Notes under the pieces: model-generated
Database searches by the model: none
Told to the model about the DNA's origin: nothing
Seen by the model: only the letters and a program-made list of their open reading frames with translations
Program-made: the position numbers and the translations under genes
Part shown: positions 62,247 through 64,000 of the stretch, piece by piece
Position numbering within the stretch: position 1 is the stretch's first letter
How the letters are laid out: each line of letters opens with the position of its first letter
Assembly: GCF_035712445.1 (NCBI RefSeq)
Contig: NZ_DASTAT010000022.1
Location: 62,001 to 126,000 of the forward strand
DNA length: 64,000 nucleotides
Source: Oligoflexus sp.
GTDB lineage: Bacteria > Bdellovibrionota_B > Oligoflexia > Oligoflexales > Oligoflexaceae
Reading direction: 5' to 3'

Positions 62247-63731
62247 ATGTCAAGTTTGGCAGGTCAATCAGAAGCCCCGGTGAACAAAAACTTTTTTTTG
62301 GACAGGCGGCATACCAAGATCATCGGCACGCTCGGTCCCTCGTCGTCGACCTATGAGGTGCAGAAACAACTGATTGAAGCGGGTTTGAACATCGCCCGTT
62401 TGAACTTTTCCCACGGCGATCACGATACCCACGCCCGGAATATCGAATCTATTCGACGCGCCAGTGCAGAGCTGGGTCGTCCCGTTGCCCTCTTGCAGGA
62501 TTTGCAGGGTCCCAAAATTCGTGTGGGCCGTCTGATCGGCGGTCAGATGGAAATTCAAAGCGGCGAAACCTATCGCCTGCGTTATGGCGTCGAGCAGGAT
62601 GACCCCAAGGTCATTCCCATCGACTACCGCGGCCTGGTTCACGACGTTAAAGTCGGCCAGCGCGTGATGATGGATGACGGCCTCCTGATTCTTCAGGTTC
62701 ACGCCGTGCATGATGATTCCGTGACGGTTCGCGTGGAAGACGGCGGCCTTTTGAAAAACCGGAAGGGCGTGAACTTCCCGGATTCGAAACTCTCCCTGCC
62801 GGCCATGACCGACAAGGACAGCAAGGACCTTCTCTTCGGGATCGCCAATCGCGTTGACTACGTGGCGCTTTCCTTCGTGCAGGATCCTGCGGATATTTAC
62901 CAGATCAAGGCGATGATCAAAGCCCTCGGTTCGGATGTTCCGGTCGTGGCCAAGATCGAAAAGCTGCCGGCTTTGGAGCTGATCGACGAAATCGCCCGAG
63001 CCGCCGACGCCTTGATGGTCGCGCGTGGTGACCTGGGCGTGGAAGCCAACGTCGAACGCGTACCGAATCTTCAGAAAAAAATTATTGCGGCCGCAGCCCG
63101 TGCCGGCAAGCCTGTGATCATTGCCACCCAGATGCTGGAATCCATGATCACCAACCCACGCGCCAGCCTTGCAGAAGTTGCGGATGTGGCGAACGGTGTG
63201 CTCGACGGCGCTGACTGCCTCATGCTGTCGGGTGAAGTGGCGAGTGGCCGTTATCCTGTCGAAGCTGTGAAACGCATGGCCACCATCATTGAGCAGGTGG
63301 AAAATTGGACCTTGAAACGGCCCTCGCGCTTCGACATGGTCGAGGCTTTGAATCAGCCGGAAACCTGGGAAGTGAACGAAACCGTCGCGATTTCCGCCTG
63401 TGAAGCGGCTGATACTTTGAAGGCGAAGGCCATCGTGTGTCTGTCCCTCACCGGATCCATCGCACGTTCGATTTCGAAATGGAGGCCGAGCACGCCGATC
63501 ATCGCGATCAGCCCAAGGGCTGATGTCGCAAGGCGTCTGTCCCTGGTTTGGGGCGTGCACGGCATGCCCAACCAGGCCTTTTACAATACGGATACGCTGC
63601 TGCAGAATCTGCCCGTCGTCCTGAAGGAACTAGGCATTGTGGAGTCGGGGGATGTAGTGGTGATCACGGCAGGTATCCCGATCAATCAGATGCGGCCGTC
63701 CAATATGATTAAAATCAACCGGATACCGTAA
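62247..63731 (+). CDS. pyk: Pyruvate kinase
   Basis: A 494-residue enzyme that makes pyruvate and ATP from phosphoenolpyruvate and ADP. Motifs: TKIIGTLGPSS, ARLNFSHGDHD, LQGPKIRVG, VVAKIEKLPALELIDEI (the KIE(N/K) motif), MVARGDLGVE and CLMLSGEVASGRYPVEAV. The conserved PTRAE stretch that follows ATQMLESMI reads ASLAE, so the usual Thr and Arg are Ser and Leu. I chose ATG 62247 (GGAAGGA upstream) over the frame start 62199. Its 3' end overlaps the antisense GGDEF gene by 102 bases. Confidence 0.96.
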   Translation: MSSLAGQSEAPVNKNFFLDRRHTKIIGTLGPSSSTYEVQKQLIEAGLNIARLNFSHGDHDTHARNIESIRRASAELGRPVALLQDLQGPKIRVGRLIGGQMEIQSGETYRLRYGVEQDDPKVIPIDYRGLVHDVKVGQRVMMDDGLLILQVHAVHDDSVTVRVEDGGLLKNRKGVNFPDSKLSLPAMTDKDSKDLLFGIANRVDYVALSFVQDPADIYQIKAMIKALGSDVPVVAKIEKLPALELIDEIARAADALMVARGDLGVEANVERVPNLQKKIIAAAARAGKPVIIATQMLESMITNPRASLAEVADVANGVLDGADCLMLSGEVASGRYPVEAVKRMATIIEQVENWTLKRPSRFDMVEALNQPETWEVNETVAISACEAADTLKAKAIVCLSLTGSIARSISKWRPSTPIIAISPRADVARRLSLVWGVHGMPNQAFYNTDTLLQNLPVVLKELGIVESGDVVVITAGIPINQMRPSNMIKINRIP

Positions 63732-64000
63732 TATCATGCCGCTGACCATGTTTCTGCCGTTGCGCTTGCTACGGTAGAGCATGACGTCAGCGCCCTTGAT
63801 CAGATCATCCGACTTGCCTTCGAATCCAGGATCCACCCAGCACATACCAAAGCTGCCCGTGAGTTTGATCGTGTACTGCTCTTTTTTGAAGACGCTGCGC
63901 ATGATCAGATCCTGGATGCGTTCGGCTATTTCCCACACCGCGGAGACCGACTGCGAAGGCACGCAGACGATGTATTCATCCCCACCATAACGGGCGGCGA
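63630..64000 (-). CDS. GGDEF-domain diguanylate cyclase (partial)
   Basis: The C-terminal part of a diguanylate cyclase whose N-terminus lies beyond the window. The active-site motif reads ARYGGDEYIV (GGDEY, close to canonical GGDEF), followed by the family's YTIKLTGSFGMC strand and ADVMLYRSKRNGRN. The RxxD I-site, if any, is outside the window. A tail of about 33 residues after the domain runs antisense to the 3' end of pyk. The stop is TAG at 63630-63632. Third cyclic-di-GMP-related protein in the window. Confidence 0.9.
   Translation of the reverse strand, partial: AARYGGDEYIVCVPSQSVSAVWEIAERIQDLIMRSVFKKEQYTIKLTGSFGMCWVDPGFEGKSDDLIKGADVMLYRSKRNGRNMVSGMILRYPVDFNHIGRPHLIDRDTCRDHHYIPRLHNA

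Overview
The window reads as chromosomal DNA of a free-living, Gram-negative bacterium from the Bdellovibrionota/Oligoflexia or Myxococcota side of the tree. This is inferred from gene content only; no rRNA is present. Supporting signs are the high-GC body, dense Shine-Dalgarno-led genes on both strands, many lipoproteins, and large multidomain signalling proteins: a kinase-AAA-TPR-GAF protein of 1801 residues, an FHA-GGDEF protein and a sigma-54 response regulator paired with a hybrid kinase. There is an Mla (MCE) lipid transport operon, a paired set of ArsA-like ATPases, and basic histone-like proteins. I saw no tRNA, rRNA, CRISPR array, insertion sequence, prophage or integrase.

Layout. 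Positions 1-1852 hold an acyltransferase (runs off the left edge) and an HdeD-like membrane protein. Positions 1972-6639 hold a tightly overlapping signalling operon: a sigma-54 activator with receiver domain, a small helical protein, and a hybrid histidine kinase whose N-terminus resembles a type-5 solute-binding protein yet lacks a signal peptide. Two lipoproteins, one VWA-like, converge on it. Positions 8378-12754 hold a DUF1993 protein, a secreted GH16 glucanase, RmuC and UDP-glucose dehydrogenase. Positions 12986-19688 hold an FHA-GGDEF cyclase, several lineage-specific proteins, a membrane-anchored metallopeptidase-like protein, two tandem paralogues and a lipin-like HAD lipoprotein. Positions 19932-25413 run from RNA polymerase omega through a TPR/barrel protein to NAD(P)HX repair, a gamma-carbonic anhydrase and a rhodanese.

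Positions 25414-31938 hold a putative zincin, a lipoprotein, a UvrA-like ATPase without the usual insertion domain, PdxA, a HAD phosphatase and FolK. Positions 32002-37732 hold a basic-tailed HU protein, a pseudo-receiver/TPR protein, acetoacetyl-CoA synthetase, an ImmA/IrrE-like pseudo-peptidase, a PilZ-like protein and an H1-like lysine-rich protein. Positions 37844-43171 are an ABC transporter block: a membrane protein with its ATPase, then a heterodimeric exporter with one predicted degenerate nucleotide site. Positions 43217-50835 hold a secreted lectin-like protein with a HEAT-repeat partner, a Tsp/Prc protease and a membrane protein. Positions 51019-56570 hold mlaE-mlaF-mlaD, the ArsA-like pair and tatA. 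The right end holds the giant kinase, pyruvate kinase and a partial diguanylate cyclase whose 3' end overlaps pyruvate kinase.

Themes. Cyclic-di-GMP and phosphorylation signalling recur: two GGDEF proteins, a PilZ-like protein, a sensor kinase and a Ser/Thr kinase. Envelope maintenance is the other theme: Mla, ABC exporters, Tsp, TatA and lipoproteins. The least ordinary part is the 1972-6639 sensor operon. Several proteins also look like catalytically altered family members: a D-to-E receiver, an E-to-L ImmA motif, an asymmetric ArsA pair and an asymmetric ABC pair. All were read by eye from sequence, without database search.
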